Shown: one piece after another, positions 24,482 through 35,624 of the stretch | How positions within the stretch are numbered: the first letter of the stretch is position 1 | Layout: every line of letters starts with the position of its first letter | Assembly (NCBI GenBank): GCA_020152595.1 | Contig: JAIGNY010002236.1 | Span: 293,501-357,500 of the forward strand | Reading direction: 5' to 3' | From: Chiridota heheva | Taxonomy: Eukaryota; Echinodermata; Holothuroidea; Apodida; Chiridotidae | DNA: 64,000 nucleotides | The notes under the pieces: generated by a model | Databases searched by the model: none | Told to the model about the DNA's origin: nothing | What the model saw: the letters and a program-made list of their open reading frames with translations, nothing else | Program-made: the position numbers and the translations under genes

Positions 24482-26173
24482 CTGAAGGAAAATATAAAGC
24501 ATAATCAGAAAATGTTATTGCCCGACAACGTACGATAGGCGATGGTACCGGGTGTCCTGGTTCTTCAACACTATACCACCAAATGTGTCGATAGGTTCTA
24601 TGACTACTTACTTATTCGATTTTTTAAAACAAAATCTTCAATTATAATGCACGTACCTTCTAGTTTAGGAGATGATAAATGTGTTCCAAACAAGTTAGCA
24701 CACAATAGTATTGTGTACATTCAATCTGAAAAATGCGTAGCGAATCGCTTCCTCTTTATGTAAGCTGTATATTGTAAATTATCACAGTGCCGAAACTGAA
24801 ATATTAACTATAATAATATTACTTTGCAGACATTTTGTATATAGCTGTGTATGCATAAACTTGATCTGCTGATTAATAACAGATCAAAGGGTAAAGTTAC
24901 GTCATCATTATTCACATGATTTGTTTATACAATGTTTACTTGTCTGATTCACCTACATTGGCGGCGGAAGGGACGGACCATGTGAGTAAAGTATTCTAAT
25001 GTCTTTCGGATGAAGATTATTTTCAATAGGGGTTGGGTCTTTTTAAGGCTGAAGTGAAATGGTGTTGCGCACGTCACCGAATGACTCAAATATTGGTAAC
25101 ATGGTAAATTAATTCCCCTTGAAACCTTTTTCTGAAGCAAATCTTATCCAGTTTGGACAAGCATAGTCGGGACAAAGTCTATACCTCCTTTCTGTATCCA
25201 CGGTGCGTGCCATATCATGTACCAAGAGATAATGGTTATATTCTAGATATTTATGCCAAGTCTTTATCAAAATATATTGGAACATGTTTCGAAATGTTCT
25301 CCTCTAAGATCCACCAAGTAATAAGAGCCATATGTTTACACACCTTCTACCAGATAACACATTAACAACCGAGGACGTCATCGCTTGACATAGGTTTTCC
25401 TTCTGATCTGGAAGATGTTAACGCGAAAATATCACACAAATGATGACATGGTTCATTAACAGCACACTCTTGATATGGCGCTATTAACATTTCACTTAAA
25501 ACATATCCACTTCTCCTAGTCTATCCAAACTGTCAAGTGGTCACATAGCTGAAATGACAAGAGACCCAATGAATGACGACATCAGGGCAGTGGCGGAGCG
25601 TCGGGGGGAAATTGCCCCCAATAATTTTCATTACCGTTACTTGCCCCTTATATGATATTAAATTGTTTGTTTTGCCCCCTTCCTCCCCATCAATGATCTA
25701 ACCGCCTGATAAAATAAAACAGTCGTTACTTTTTTGAGCAAAATAATTAACCACCGCCATATTAACTCCTAAAATCGTACAATATTTATTTATTGATATG
25801 CTCTTGTAAGTATTTCGGCCGTTCAGCTTTAGCCGGTTGCAGTATGTTACCATAATTTGGGTCAATTATTACTAAATTTATACATCAATATATCACACTC
25901 CATTTCTTCAATGCGTCTCTGTAAATTATATAAATAAAACAGCGCTCCCTCAGTACATAAATGTTTTGTCGTCTGCCTGGGCGATCATCATGAAGAGACA
26001 AAAGCTCAAGCATGATTTACCAAGAAAGTCTTTTAGAGGAAGGGTAAGTATGCTACTTATAATTTCTTCACCAAAACTGATGATTTTAAGATAATATATG
26101 ATTAAGTAATGTTTAAAATAAAAACATTTGAAGTCCATATGCAAGAGTTCAATAATAGATCAATAATTATCAG
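24482..26173. other. intergenic, no gene recognised
   Basis: AT-rich. A degraded hAT-like terminus motif (CAGTGGCGGAGCG) occurs at about 25590. No exon is supported. Confidence 0.35.
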
Positions 26174-26709
26174 TCCGGAAGCAACCCGAAAAACTGGGTA
26201 CTTTGAAATATTCCCAAAATTGGATACTTTTATGTATTACGTCATCGCATGAGCCCACACATTTGACTAGCTCTCACTAAATGTATGGGGATTTCTCATT
26301 TTCCGCTCCGGATTGTCCAAAAATTCACTGATTATCCTGAAATTTTGGAGACGGATAGTAAATAGATATTCAAAACTTTTTGCCGCTGCTTTTTGAAATT
26401 CATCGTCGCCTTTTTGGGAGATTCAGCGAAACAGATTGCTCATAAACAATTTTGTTGGGGGTAATTTTTTTCGCCAGTGCACCACAACTGGTTATCAAAG
26501 GCCGTGGACATTGACTTGATTGCTGATGTTATGTCTGTCCGTACGTCGTACCTGTGTTCTCGTCCGGGTCGTATTAAGCGTTTCGTGATAGCATTGATGC
26601 TATCATAACCGAATACGCAGGCGACGACCCCGTCATTGTAATTGTGTGTTTACTCGTCGTCGTCGTGGGTATTTTAAGTACCCAGTTTTTTAGGGGGGTT
26701 GCTTCCGGA
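26174..26709. mobile_element. TIR element (about 536 bp) carrying a SINE fragment
   Basis: The left end is TCCGGAAGCAACCCGAAAAA followed by CTGGGTACTT. The right end is the inverted copy with a few extra C bases (AAGTACCCAG ... GGTTGCTTCCGGA). The TIRs are about 35-40 bp. Inside, at about 26474-26690, lies the body of the tRNA-derived SINE found at 63690 onward, without its tRNA head. I found no clear target duplication, so the superfamily is unknown. The element has no coding capacity. Confidence 0.7.
26474..26690 (+). mobile_element. SINE, 5'-truncated copy
   Basis: It begins 'cgccagtgcaccacaactgg' and continues through 'ccgtggacattgactt', 'gtccgtacgtcgtacctg' and 'acgaccccgtcattgtaatt' to 'gtttactcgtcg'. 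It aligns over its whole length with 63768-63960. The tRNA-like promoter part is missing here. Confidence 0.75.
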
Positions 26710-27840
26710 TCGATTATAGGGAATTACCACAAATTCACATTTAAGCTCATAAGAGTCTTAATGTTAGGTGTTTAAGAGAGAAAATGTGCTTTTTTGGTCA
26801 CGGAAAACTGACACTTCGTCTTCTAATAGGTAGCACAAAACTAATCAGTACCCCTGAAGAAACCTACGTTGAAAAGATCACCTGACCGTGTTTTTTTCCC
26901 CTTTTACTAACCTTTTCTCATGGGGGTTGTTATTTTTGGCTAAGGTAGCGGTAAAGAATAACTTGATTGGCCCAAAAGTGCCAAGAAAGCGCAAGGTACC
27001 GGCAAGATAAGGAGGAGGGAAACGAAACCTAACGTAAGTTGATAAAATGGTATTTTATAGAACATAAATATTTTACAGAACACTACGACCTTGTGGTTGG
27101 AGAAATTAAATCCAGATTTTGTGAGAATGATTTTACCATTCTAAGAAACACAGAATGAAGCCGTATTGATGGGTCGAGAAGTTACGCAAAATGACTTGAA
27201 CGAAATAGCGCAGATTTACCAAATCGACAAGAGAACTTGAAAGTGAAAGTGAAATGTACAAGAGCTTGGTGCATCGACATGACGATTGGTTTAGGCAGCC
27301 ATGGCAAAACGGATCCAAAATAATGAACACTTGACATCCTCTTCCCCTCTTATTAGGGAGCACTTTCAGCGCACAATGTGAAGGCGGTTCTGCTGTACCT
27401 TCCTTCTGAAATCATCAAGAGTTTATCGGTCTATACCAACTTCTTCGGCATCGTGCGAGAGGTCGTTTTCCTGCTTGAAACGGCTGAAATCATATTACAA
27501 GATCACCATGCATCAGCAAAGATTGACAGGGCTGGCGATGTTTATGATAGAAAGAGGAAGTGAATTGGACGTGAATGAAATCAGATTCGTTTGCAAAAAG
27601 GAAATGCTGAAAATGTTTAAAAAATAAGCTGCGCTATTTGTATTTCAGTTTCAGATTATTTGACAATCATATTTGAATGTTTGAATGTTTGAAACCAAAG
27701 TGCTCTAAAATTAGTCTGGGAGAAATCCGAAATAAAATATTCACTTAAATCTAAAATGGAATGTTAGTGTATTGTAAGCCTCAATAGAGCAACAGTACCA
27801 TGTAAATATGTTTCGACATGATGCAAATCATACTATAATA
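26710..27840. pseudogene. coding-like relic around 27170-27563, unrecognised
   Basis: Plus-strand frames here look coding-like but are broken. One reads VTQNDLNEIAQIYQIDKR (about 27180-27235). A shifted frame continues ESEMYKSLVHRHDDW, and a third (27378-27563, 61 codons) has VKAVLLYLPSEIIKSL and ends in DRKRK. The first two pieces are loosely reminiscent of a death-fold helix bundle, but no diagnostic motif is complete. I see no convincing exon borders. It could be a decayed gene or chance. The rest of this interval shows nothing. Confidence 0.2.
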
Positions 27841-28454
27841 TAGGGATTTCATCACGTGACTCTTAACTCATCTGGAAGCCATTTTGCCTGAAAAACGTCG
27901 TTGCGTTTCATGCGTCTTCACATAGCTCAGTCACATCACACGTACAACAAACATACTGCCTGCTAACCTACCTACCAGTTCAGCGAATTTGATTGTTTTT
28001 GCTCGCGGCCGTGATTTTACTTCATATTTTTCTAACGTTTTATATATTCCCGGGTATGCGAAGAGTAACTTTTACGTGAACGCCATCTGAATGTTCGGTA
28101 TACGCAGACAAAGCCTACATACCTGGCATAAAGTGCTCACCAGCTCACTGCAAATCCTAGTGTGAACCAAAGGTTGAAAGATGTTGCGTCGTACAGCAGA
28201 AACTCACTTCGAACGTCGATCAGGATCAGATGGAAATTGAGAAAATGTCTTTTTATTCCCCGGTACACGTCTATTAGTGCAACCAACGACACAGCAAATT
28301 TCCGGCATAATTATCTTACAAAAATTATCTTATATAACAACATGCAAACGTTTGTAAGTCTAAGTAAGTGTACAGCAGACGATCGTTCTCGCCCGACAAA
28401 ATGGCGATTTAAACAAGGTCATGTGACATCATGACGTCAGCTGAAACACCCTTA
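27841..28454 (+). mobile_element. dispersed repeat family A, copy 2
   Basis: Aligns with 3712-4320 in the same orientation, from TAGGGATTTCATCACGTGAC through 'catcacacgtacaacaaaca' and 'tacagcagaaactcacttc' to CACCCTTA. Copies differ by many point changes and small indels, so the insertions are old. Confidence 0.72.
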
Positions 28455-30086
28455 TAGACTGATAGATGAAGCAAAGTTTCAAATTTTGATAAAATAGGGA
28501 TTAAACGATTAGATTAATTAAGTAGTAAAGTAAAAACTCATTATTGTCAGGATTGTCACACTTTGACCATTATCAAATCTTGGATGTGTGCGCTATTCTC
28601 TTAAGTGTGTGGTGGCAGCGGTTTTACTCCATTCCATGGCAAAAGCTACCGTCTTGCAGGTGGGTCACAAATGAAAAATGACATTTTACCCAACATACAG
28701 GGAGCTTTCGCAACCAAACACTAATCCTAACAGCTTAGAATTAGAATTGGACTTCAAAATATATATCTGTATATATTACTTTTCCCCAAACTGCCAAACA
28801 GGATAGCAATGGCACAAATTTCCTCTTGGCTTAAATTCTGGACCTTAACCTTGTCGAACCCCTAACTTACTGTTCAAATGAGTGCAATTGCTATCCAGAA
28901 AAAAATCGCGAAAAAATAACGGCCCTGAGCGGGATCATGCGATCTCATCGACATCTCGAGTTTTAAAATCATTTGGTTATGTTTCTAGATTATACCCTTC
29001 CTTAATTCCTAATACCCCCTCACCATTTCCAAAGTTGTTTTCTTTTTGTGTGTTTTTAAGGGAAAGTAATATTGCCCAGCATACAGGGAGGTTACGAAGC
29101 CTTCCCCTAACCTATAGGGTGCGAATAGTTTGCTCCCAAACTGTAAAAACCTCCTTGCTTGTGGGGCAATATATACTCCTCCGTTTTTAACATAGGTCTA
29201 GAATTTCGAAACGCAATGGGCAACATTAAATGAGGTGGGAGGGAGGAGGGTTAAGATGAGCAAGGTATGTTAGGGGAGCGGCACACACAGACGTTTCTGG
29301 CTAAATCTACAATAATGTAGGTAAAGTCATGCATATATACTGCATTCATTCACAACGAAATTAAATTCATTCAGATGATATACTGACAACTTTACTCAAC
29401 TGTGAGTTTCTTTGATTATATCAAAATATCTGGGTTAATCTATTTCTCGTTTCATTTCTTTACTTACAAATTTAATATCTAAATGCAAATCGTAGTACAT
29501 TAAGTTAAAATAAGTTAATCAAGCTCATTGTGAGTAGAAAACACTTACGCGAAATTAGGTGTGATTGTTCCTTGTCGATTAAAATGATCCTCTAGTGAGT
29601 ACTTAAAACTGCTTATCGCGTTACTGTACTCAGCATATGAATAAGTATAAACACAAGTACGAGTAACATGCATACGTATACGCAGAATAACTATCCACTC
29701 ATGACGTACACGAAATATCGTTCTTTCGTGAATTAGGTGTGTGTACATTTATTTAACATATAGTTCACAAAATGTATTTTAAGAAAATATTGTTTCATTT
29801 GCATAGAGTACAGAAAATAATGATACAAATTAAATGTGATAAAAACTGTAGCATCAATTCCAGATAATGCCCGAGGTTATACGGTTTGAAGTTACGTTAG
29901 GCAGACAATGTTCATGGCTATAGGTCTAAGCATTAATCAATAACGTTAGGCCTCGCCTTGGAACATATACTGATAGCAGGCCCATGCACAACGGCACAAT
30001 ATGGCACTCAATGTAGGCTCAATGTAAAGTTTTCAATACACATTTTAAGTGCCCCTATGTTGGAGGTCAATTATCATTGCAGGAAG
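28455..30086. other. intergenic, no gene recognised
   Basis: The minus strand has a possible donor after TTTCGC (GTAAGT, about 29547), which could be the end of a non-coding exon. It has no support beyond that. No repeats of note. Confidence 0.3.
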
Positions 30087-30090
30087 TTAA

Positions 30091-30680
30091 AGGAATATTC
30101 CCATGGATTTTCATTTTGTTTTTATATGATAGAGACTTTTTTAGAAACAAAGTGGTGAAAAAACTATGGTAATATGTTATTCCATTTAGAAGTAACGAAC
30201 TATTAAAGTATTTTTGAATTTGGATAAAAAGTGACTGATTGGCAACATCTGTGATGTCATAGAGACAATTTCAACAAATTGTCTTTTGTTTTTTTTTAAA
30301 GATATGGATTTGTTTTTTCTCATTGAAAATGTGATGTACACCAAGAAAAAACAACAAGTGTTTTCTTATATATTCCACCCTGTCTCTTTAATGAACCATA
30401 AATGCTGTTCGATAATGTAAAACAAGTGTGATTAAATCTATATGAAATGTATAAGAGGCAATTCCAGTACAGTTCTTAATAAGAACTGTACTGGAATTGC
30501 CTTGATGACATCACCAAGCTGAAGGATACTGTACGAGGTGTGTTAAAGAACATTTTTCCTTTCTTTAAATTGTTATAACTTCTAAATGGAATAAGATATT
30601 GACATAGTTTTTTCACCACTTTGTTTCTCTAAATTTTCTCTATCATATTTGAAAAAATAAAAATCCATGGGACTATTCCT
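30091..30680. mobile_element. TTAA-flanked long-TIR MITE, family 1, copy c
   Basis: Bounded by TTAA at 30087-30090 and 30681-30684. Termini are AGGAATATTCCC and its complement. TIRs of about 110 bp include 'aaacaaagtggtgaaaaaac' on the left and its inverse near 30609. Full-length homologue of copy a at 267-822. Intact TIRs and target duplication make it the best-preserved member in the window. Confidence 0.8.
30456..30502. other. 47-bp perfect inverted repeat inside a MITE
   Basis: Each arm has 23 nt, reading AGGCAATTCCAGTACAGTTC then TTA. The loop is a single A. The homologous copy a (about 615-660) has only the right arm, so the left arm arose by a local inverted duplication in this copy. 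Confidence 0.85.
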
Positions 30681-30684
30681 TTAA

Positions 30685-31103
30685 GTATATAAAGATACAA
30701 ACTTTTTAAATGGAAAAAGAGTGTCTCAAAATACACTTCCATGCATGTCTGTGCTCTACAAATGAAATGATTATATGTTCTGAAAATACATTTTGTGAAC
30801 TGTATGTTAAATAGATGAATTATACTGTAGCCTGATTCAGGCAAGAGCGGTACTCTGTTCTCAATTCTCTTTTTTTTAACTGTTTACTCAATGTTGGTTT
30901 ACTCACATAAACAACTACACCACACAGTGAATGTATTTACTTGAAAGTGGGTTAGATATGGGATAAACTATAATATACACAGATGTGAGTAACAATAATT
31001 AAAAGATTCGAATAACTTACTAAATTTTATTCATTTCCTTGTGTTACTTTATTCACAATGTGCGTAAAAAATGGAACGTAAAGTTAATCAATCTTTAAGG
31101 TTT
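30685..31103. other. intergenic, no gene recognised
   Basis: AT-rich. Nothing supported. Confidence 0.35.
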
Positions 31104-31451
31104 CCCGCGAGCCCATAAGCGCAATTATTGTTCACTATTTTGGCGTCACTCAGTCTGTGTGTGCAGAAATTTGTTTTGTACAGTAAGTTGCATTGACTAC
31201 AAGAACGCGCGCCGCCGTTAGATAGCTGTACTGCACCAGTACCGCGTAGGATGTAACTGACAGCTTATTTTAAGCAATCACCGCACGAATTTGCGCAAAC
31301 ATCCTACGCGGTACTGGTACTGTACAGCTGGCTAACGGGCGCGCGCTTCATGTAGTCAATGCAACTTACTGTAGAAAACAATTTCTGCACGTACAGACTG
31401 AGAGACGGCAAAATGGTGAACAAACGTTGGACTTACGGGCCCGCTGCGGGC
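31104..31451. mobile_element. GC-rich foldback element
   Basis: Two arms of about 150 bp in inverted orientation around a spacer of about 45 bp. Matching arm pieces include 'cagtaccgcgtaggatgt' (left) against 'acatcctacgcggtactg' (right), and 'agtaagttgcattgacta' against its inverse. The outer ends are CCCGCGAGCCC and the inverse-like GGGCCCGCTGCGGGC. There is no coding capacity. It could fold into one long hairpin, and is likely a foldback or MITE-type DNA element. Confidence 0.75.
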
Positions 31452-32414
31452 TTTGTAAATCTGATTGCTGGTTAAATGGTTAATGGGGCACTCCGGAGCA
31501 GTGGAAGATCTTACTAATGTTCATGGCACTGTTACCAAAAGGTTTCATTGGGGTAAGGAACAAGAGTGTCTGTGGGTGGTATAATCAGAAAGGCATAGCA
31601 TTCTGAAGTAAAACCCTCACGTGTTGACCCTATTGCCATGTACCAAAGATGGAAAGCTGCTACCACTCCGAAGCGTTCTTAATATTCTACATAAGATGTA
31701 CGATTGTCATGGGTTGCAAAAGCCATCAAACACCGAAACTATAAATTCTTCATAACTGCAGGGTCTTTTCCGACGTTGATAGTAGCCTATACCAGCATAT
31801 AGAAATGGTAGCAGCCTATGGTAATCTGGTGATAACCGATACAATCCGATGTTTATCGATACAATCCTGTGAATACCGATACCTGTAAAGAAGAAATTTG
31901 AAATACCACGAGCGAAATTGTTTATATGGGGAAGTAGCGGCGCAACGGGGAGGTAGGAGGGGAAGGGGGAATTCTCCACGAATCATTTTCCCCACAATTT
32001 CCCTTCCCCCCCCCTCCTTACCAAAAATAAATAAAATGTAAAGCTTACTACGGGCCCGCTTATAATGATTAACCGAATATCCTTCAATTTGTGTTTCACG
32101 TGGGCTATGCAACCACAAAATAGTAGGTGACGACCCTCTATTAAAGTGTCTTCAACATTTGTTTGTCCTTGTATCAGTTCGCGTTTGAAATATTTGGCCA
32201 AAACATTGCAAACATGTGCCTTCTTTTTCGGTTACCTTGTAAGGTAAATTTTTCAGACAGCTCATGTATGAAACTGTTTTTTCAACCTGTGATATCTGCA
32301 GGGCCGGCGAGAGATTCTCGAGGGCACAGGGAAAACTAACTTTTGGGGGCGCCTCGTACTTCCAACAATTCTGAAAAGCAAGCACTATACTTTTAGTCAA
32401 ATATATTCTGTTTT

Positions 32415-34485
32415 TAGTATGACTGATCTCAGCTGCTTGATAAACACATCAGTGCGTGAGAGCTACAAAGTTGAAGTTCATAACCGCTTTGAAGCACTGC
32501 AAGCTTAACAGGTGGATGAATTAGTTGAAGCTACCTACTCCAACCTCATCACCGCTCACGAAATAGCAACCAAAAAACACATCCCTAAGAGGTTAAAGCG
32601 CTCCAAAAGAGTACCATGCCAGAGTAGTGAGGAAAATATAGACTTTACAGAGTATGATTATTTGAAACAGGAATTAAAATCGGCATACACAAGAAACCAG
32701 GAAAAATATATTCGTAAGAAGACAAAGGGGATCACAGATGCTGCTCACCAGCGTAAGTCCAGGATAGCTTGGTCAATTATTAATGAAGTAAGTGGCAGGA
32801 AAAGCTCAACCAAAGGAAAAATCAGAGCAGATACACCTAAAGAAAGACTTGAAAAGTGGCAACAGCATTTTCAACAACTGCTAGGGCAACCACCAAACAC
32901 AAATGATGCTGCAATCTTACCTGTAGTTGAAGGTGAGCTTCCTATTAACACTGAACCATTCACTATGACAGAGCTAATTACAGTCATCCAAACTATGTCC
33001 CTTAACAAAGCAACTGGTTATGATAACGTACCAACAGAGGTTTGGAAAAGTGGAATATTAAACCAGCAACTTCTGGGCATTTGCAACATGGCTCTGCAAG
33101 GTAACATACCAACTGCATGGACCAAGAGTGAAATTATTCCTATACCAAAGAAAGGTGACCTTGGTGTGACCAGTAATTACAGGGGTATCAGCCTTACATG
33201 CATCTTAGCAAAGATCTTTAACAAACTATTGTTACATCGTATCCGAGCACACATTGAACCGTTTCTTCGTAACAATTAGAATGGTTTTAGACCAAAACGG
33301 GGCACAATATCGCAAATTTTGACACTTCGCAGACTCACTGAAGGCATACATGGCATAAAGGCAAAACACCTACCTGCGGTGCTCACTTTTGTTGATTTTC
33401 GCAAGGCTTTTGATAGTATTCATCGTGAAAAAATGCTGCAAATCCTCCTTGCTTATGGTATACCGCCTTTCATTGCCAATGCCATTGGTATTATGTATAA
33501 AAACACAACAGCAAGGGTCAGAAGTCCTGATGGTGATACAGACTTTTTCCAAATTCTGGCCGGAGTTCTACGGGGAGACACTCTTGCTTTCTTCCTGTTT
33601 ATCATAACACTCGACTATCTGACTATGCTTTGAGGAAAGCTATGGAGAACCATGAACACCTGGGTTTCACCTTCAAGCAACGGCAGAGCAGACGCCACCC
33701 ATCTACAACATTAAGTGACACTGATTTTGCAGATGACATTGCGCTGCTGTCAGACAACATTGCTGATGCTGAACATCAATTACACAAAGTTGAACAGGCT
33801 GTCAAAGAGGTTGGTCTGACAATAAATAGTCAAAAGACTGAGTACATGATGTACAACCATCCACAAGCTAGCCTCAAGGACATTAACGGTACCACTTTAA
33901 AGCAAGTCACCAACTTTCAGTATCTTGGTTCGTGGGTAGACTCCACCAAGAAAGACATAGATGTCCGAATTGGAAAAGCATGGACTGCCTGTTCCAAGCT
34001 GAGCAACATATGGCGTAGTGATCTCTCCAGAGATCTCAAAATCAATTTCTTCAAGGCAGCTGTTGAAAGTGTGCTGTTGTATGGATCTGAGGGATGGACT
34101 ATGACAAATGCACTTTCAAGGAGACTAGATGGTACGTACACAAAATTGCTGAGATTTGCCCTTAGTGTGTCATGGCAACAGCACCTCCCTAACAGCCAAC
34201 TTTATGGAAACTTACAGCCTATTTCTGAAGTCATCCAGGCAAGGCGCCTTAAATTTGCTGGCCACTGTTGGAGGAGCAGAGATGAAGTCACACATCAGAC
34301 ACTTCTCTGGGACCCAAAACATGGGAAAAGAAGTCGTGTTAGGCCAGCAATAACCTACATTGATGTTCTTGAGAAGGACACTGGAATTGAAAGAGAGGTC
34401 CTGCCAGGTGCCATGGATGATCGCAAGCAGTGGAGAATCTTATCGGCGGTGCCCAACTTCGCTCGATATGATGATGATGATGATG
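32415..34485 (+). pseudogene. dead 5'-truncated RTE-like LINE reverse transcriptase
   Basis: Non-LTR retrotransposon fragment, without an endonuclease domain. Reading through breaks, the order is connector helices (VDELVEATYSNL onward), the RT fingers (IIPIPKKGDLGVTSNYRGIS), the palm catalytic motif FVDFRKAFDS, the GDTLA motif and the second catalytic motif DFADDIALL. A thumb and C-terminal part follow, with LYGSEGWTM and RRLKFAGHCWRSRDE. It ends in an (ATG)n tail (ARYDDDDDD in frame). Lesions are a stop in the leader (about 32505), a stop at 33277-33279 and an 8-bp tandem duplication at 33613-33628 that shifts the frame. The motif after GDTLA has F where P is usual. It is flanked by a 10-bp duplication, ATTCTGTTTT (32405-32414 and 34486-34495). 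The C-terminal type and short-repeat tail fit RTE-related elements. The clade call is moderate. Confidence 0.85.
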
Positions 34486-34495
34486 ATTCTGTTTT

Positions 34496-35503
34496 CCGGT
34501 TTTGCCTTGCATTATCAAGCAAGCATGGGTTTTGGCCGTTTTTGTTCCTGTCAACCTGTGGTTATGTTTTTCTTGTAATTTTAAATATACTCATGCAGGT
34601 ACATCTTGGGAACCCTAAGCATGGGGCAACTGCCACCTGCGACACTGATTATCTGTGGATCCTTCAAGGAGCGGTTATATTATGCGAGTCCACAAAGCAT
34701 GAAATGACGCACGTATGGGTCATAATTATATAGGGGCGTGTGTGAGCCTGGGGCCTCAATCATGCAACCCCTATGGCCAAGTTGAACATAATCAAAAAAT
34801 CACAAATTTACGAATTACTGCAAAATAATCTTCCAATAAAGCAATACTTACTCGGTTCTAACTTCTCCACCCAAAGACTTGGGCATCAGTCTATGATTTG
34901 TTCTGCTGCGCTTTACTCTGAAACGAATAGAAAGAAATGTTTGGAAAAATTAACAATTGGCTACAGGAGTGGGGGTGAGGTGGGTGGGGGTGTCCTCATA
35001 AAAAAATCGAGAGAACAATAAAAAAAGTGATATCAATTTTAAAGGAAAACTTGTGGCAACGAAAATGGAAAAATGCTAAACAATTTTTAGAAAACTTGAT
35101 TACTGAAAGTGGGATGCAAAGTCAAAAGTGGGGATGGGGAGCAAAATCACACAAAGATACAAAATTTTCCCACAAAGATAACAAATTCGGCAAAAAAAGG
35201 AGGGAAAGTGCCAAATCGCGCCTTTACCATATGTCGCGAATGCTAGAGTTCGGCTCCTCCAATAAATTAAAGTATCCTACGGTTCTGGGTTGTAATTTCC
35301 GGGAGACTGGGGGACATGTCGCCCACTTTTCAGCAGAATTGTAATAAATCAGTACATTTTGAGGATATTTTGTCTTTTGTCCGTCCCCCCCTCTCCCTTC
35401 TTCTCACACACACACACACACATACACACACACACACTTTTTGGCTAAAAGGCCGTACCCCCACTTTAGTAATGGTACATATAACTTATAAAGATGATCT
35501 CAC
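34496..35503. other. duplicated block, no gene recognised
   Basis: Homologous to about 52440-53570 (after removal of the MITE in copy 2). It includes (CA)n at 35405-35437 and the 'caaaatcacacaaagataca' repeat module at 35140-35200. Confidence 0.6.
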
Positions 35504-35624
35504 CCCTCCTAGTTACTGATGAAGCTTTGACTGCTATAATGCACGCCATTATGGCCACAAGCGTCTCTATGATGGCGAGGGTCAGCAATATGGCGTCGAC
35601 AGTCAGGCGACCGTTACCGGATAT
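35504..35624 (-). pseudogene. MS4A-like TM4 exon, damaged duplicate ('gene 2')
   Basis: The minus strand has acceptor TAG followed by ISGNGRLTVDAILLTLAIIE and then TLVAIMACIIAVKASSVT, clearly the paralogue of the exon at 53571-53705. Near the 3' end about 14 bp are missing (the sequence coding for GMAAE in the other copy). The GTGAGAT donor therefore joins directly after AGGAGGG and the exon is 121 bp, not 135 bp, so its end phase changes from 0 to 1. I found no matching TM1, TM2 or TM3 exons between here and 41 kb. Most likely it is an orphan pseudo-exon created by the segmental duplication. A changed downstream exon cannot be excluded. Confidence 0.6.
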
